A stretch of DNA of 64,000 bases from Cloeon dipterum (taxonomy: Eukaryota; Arthropoda; Insecta; Ephemeroptera; Baetidae), in assembly GCF_949628265.1 (NCBI RefSeq), contig NC_088790.1:12342545-12406544 (forward strand). The letters run 5' to 3'. Each line of letters starts with the position of its first letter. The first letter of the stretch is position 1. Shown here in pieces: positions 62,611-64,000 of this stretch. A program made the position numbers and the translations under genes. The notes below the pieces were generated by a model. It did not search any database and had not been told where the DNA came from. It saw only the letters and a program-made list of their open reading frames with translations.

Positions 62611-64000
62611 GGTGTGGGCTATCAGCTCTTTCGCAGGGAATCCGAATATCCTGGCAATACTCATCATTCTGCTCACTTAACTTGCAGTGTATATGTCTCT
62701 AGTGAGCTAGAAAAATCTGTCTTGCCATATTGAAAGCACATCAGCTATATAAACAAAAAGAGGCTAACGGGTAAAATATTTTTTTAAATTAGTACAGATT
62801 TTTGTTTCTCAAGAATTCTGAGATTCCATAGTTTCTGCCAAATACAAATATAAATCATTTAATTTTTAAATTCACATGCGTATATGCTATTTTTAACAAT
62901 CTATACATTGTAGATGCAAAATGTTGCTAAATACCATAAACAATAGACTCATTGAACCACAATCTATAGCCTATATAAAGATCCACTTCAACATCTAATC
63001 TCACAGTCTGTTCAACGCATTGATAAAACCAGGCTTTTCTTGGACTCAAACTCTGTAAAAAATTCAAAGTATTTCATTTCAGGAGAGAATGTCATTTCCT
63101 CTTAGATTTGGCAGTAAAGAAGTTCAAAAATTTCCGTGAAGCCGACAAATTCTGGGTAACCAACAATTACATAATGAAATAGAGAACAACTTCCAAAGAG
63201 AAACTGAATATGTATCACTTGTTACATAAATCATGATTAACGTTTAAGTGAAGATTAAAATTGGCGTAAAACATCAGAGTTTGCTTGAACAACCCGTTTT
63301 TGCTCCCAAAGTCAACGCACGCTCAACAAATTCCAACCAGTGAGGAACAAAACCCAGATTGTAAACACAAGTTGTTCAAAGTTGAAGAAACTCTCACGAG
63401 TAATATGCGAAACGCTATCCTTTCACGATTACAGGTAGCTGCTTCAGTAGAGAAGAAGCATGCAATTTCTGCGCCGGCATTGCGTGTCTCAATTTTCCTG
63501 CATGGAAATTGCATGTGTGCTGCTCGTGCAATTCCATCAGTGCAAATGAATCTCACTGTGTGCCTTTTTTAATTTGCGCTTTTTTCAATGCAGCTCGCAT
63601 CGTCACGAGGAAAAATGTTAAATGGATGGCGTGCCCTGGGATCTTGATATAGCTTTTGCAATATTACATGACTTTTTGCCGGTTTTACAATTCCACAAGC
63701 GCACAACATTTCATCGTGAAGAAGAGAGCTAAATCAATTACTTTTAATTTAAACATAAACTCTGCCCTCTAAAATCTAATTCACTAATCCTTTCTCTTAA
63801 TGAAGTTGTAATAACTGAGTTTTAATTTGTCAGATATTATTTTATATTGGGGCTGATACAAAAATTGTTACGGCGTATAAAGGGAAAATTAGCTACCTCG
63901 GAGTTTTTTCCTTTTTTAATTTGAATTTCCATTGGGCAGTTTTTCTGTTGAATTATGCCCGCAAACAAAGCTATCCAGTGTGAAAAAGCCGACTACCATT

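Larger units (their letters stand above)
34446..64000 (+). other. Putative very long first intron, no further exon recognised
   Basis: About 29.5 kb holds many short open frames but no convincing exon chain or family resemblance on either strand. AT-rich DNA alternates with GC-richer islands of 200-800 bases. Examples lie near 34.9-35.2, 35.8-36.3, 37.8-38.3, 39.8-40.4, 42.0-42.9, 45.2-45.9, 46.6-46.8, 48.0-48.4, 49.5-49.7, 50.5-51.2, 52.2-52.9, 54.1-54.7, 55.6-56.1, 57.6-57.9, 59.1-59.8 and 61.8-62.6 kb. They often contain TAATTA-type homeodomain sites, CGCTCGCTCG repeats and GAGA-like runs, as expected for enhancers. If the exon at 34352 is not real, this would simply be intergenic. Confidence 0.5.

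Noticed and set aside
1-64000. CRISPR arrays, bacterial-type operons or ribosomal RNA genes
   Set aside because: No regularly spaced repeats, operon-like gene packing or rRNA sequence was seen; the window is eukaryotic with spliced genes.

Overview
The window is nuclear DNA from an insect. The diagnostic evidence is a pair of Osiris genes, a family restricted to insects. Genes have short introns with GT-AG ends and GC-richer exons in an AT-rich background. The sequence also carries microsatellites and a tRNA-derived SINE. The order cannot be fixed from sequence alone. Retention of a CFAP43-type ciliary gene with a FOX-plus-RFX promoter makes an early-branching or generalised insect likelier than a fly, but that is a weak guess.

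Layout. 1-7200 has no gene I can support; it opens with a cluster of alternating inverted repeats and includes a long TC microsatellite. 7449-8491 (+) and 9625-12077 (-) are two convergent Osiris genes, secreted or membrane proteins tied to cuticle formation. 15833-16763 (+) is a four-exon gene for a 53-residue Gly/Ala/Lys-rich microprotein that I do not recognise. 17766-22876 (+) is a 13-exon gene encoding only the coiled-coil C-terminal half of the axonemal protein CFAP43, behind its own FOX/RFX-type promoter. 24446-29164 (-) is the adiponectin receptor homologue (PAQR family). 31396-32415 (-) is microsomal glutathione S-transferase 1 (MAPEG family). 34352-34445 (+) is a single signal-peptide exon ending in a good splice donor. 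Everything from there to 64000 looks like its long first intron, with GC-rich regulatory-looking islands, microsatellites and a SINE copy.

The exon models for CFAP43, AdipoR, MGST1, both Osiris genes and the microprotein were joined by hand. Each keeps reading phase across every junction, and each total coding length divides by three, which is the main internal check on them. The genes do not form one pathway: this is an ordinary mixed insect neighbourhood. The most unusual points are the self-standing half CFAP43 gene with a FOX site abutting an X-box, the microprotein, the paired 16-base CACGTG palindromes in AdipoR introns, and the alternating repeat at the left end.
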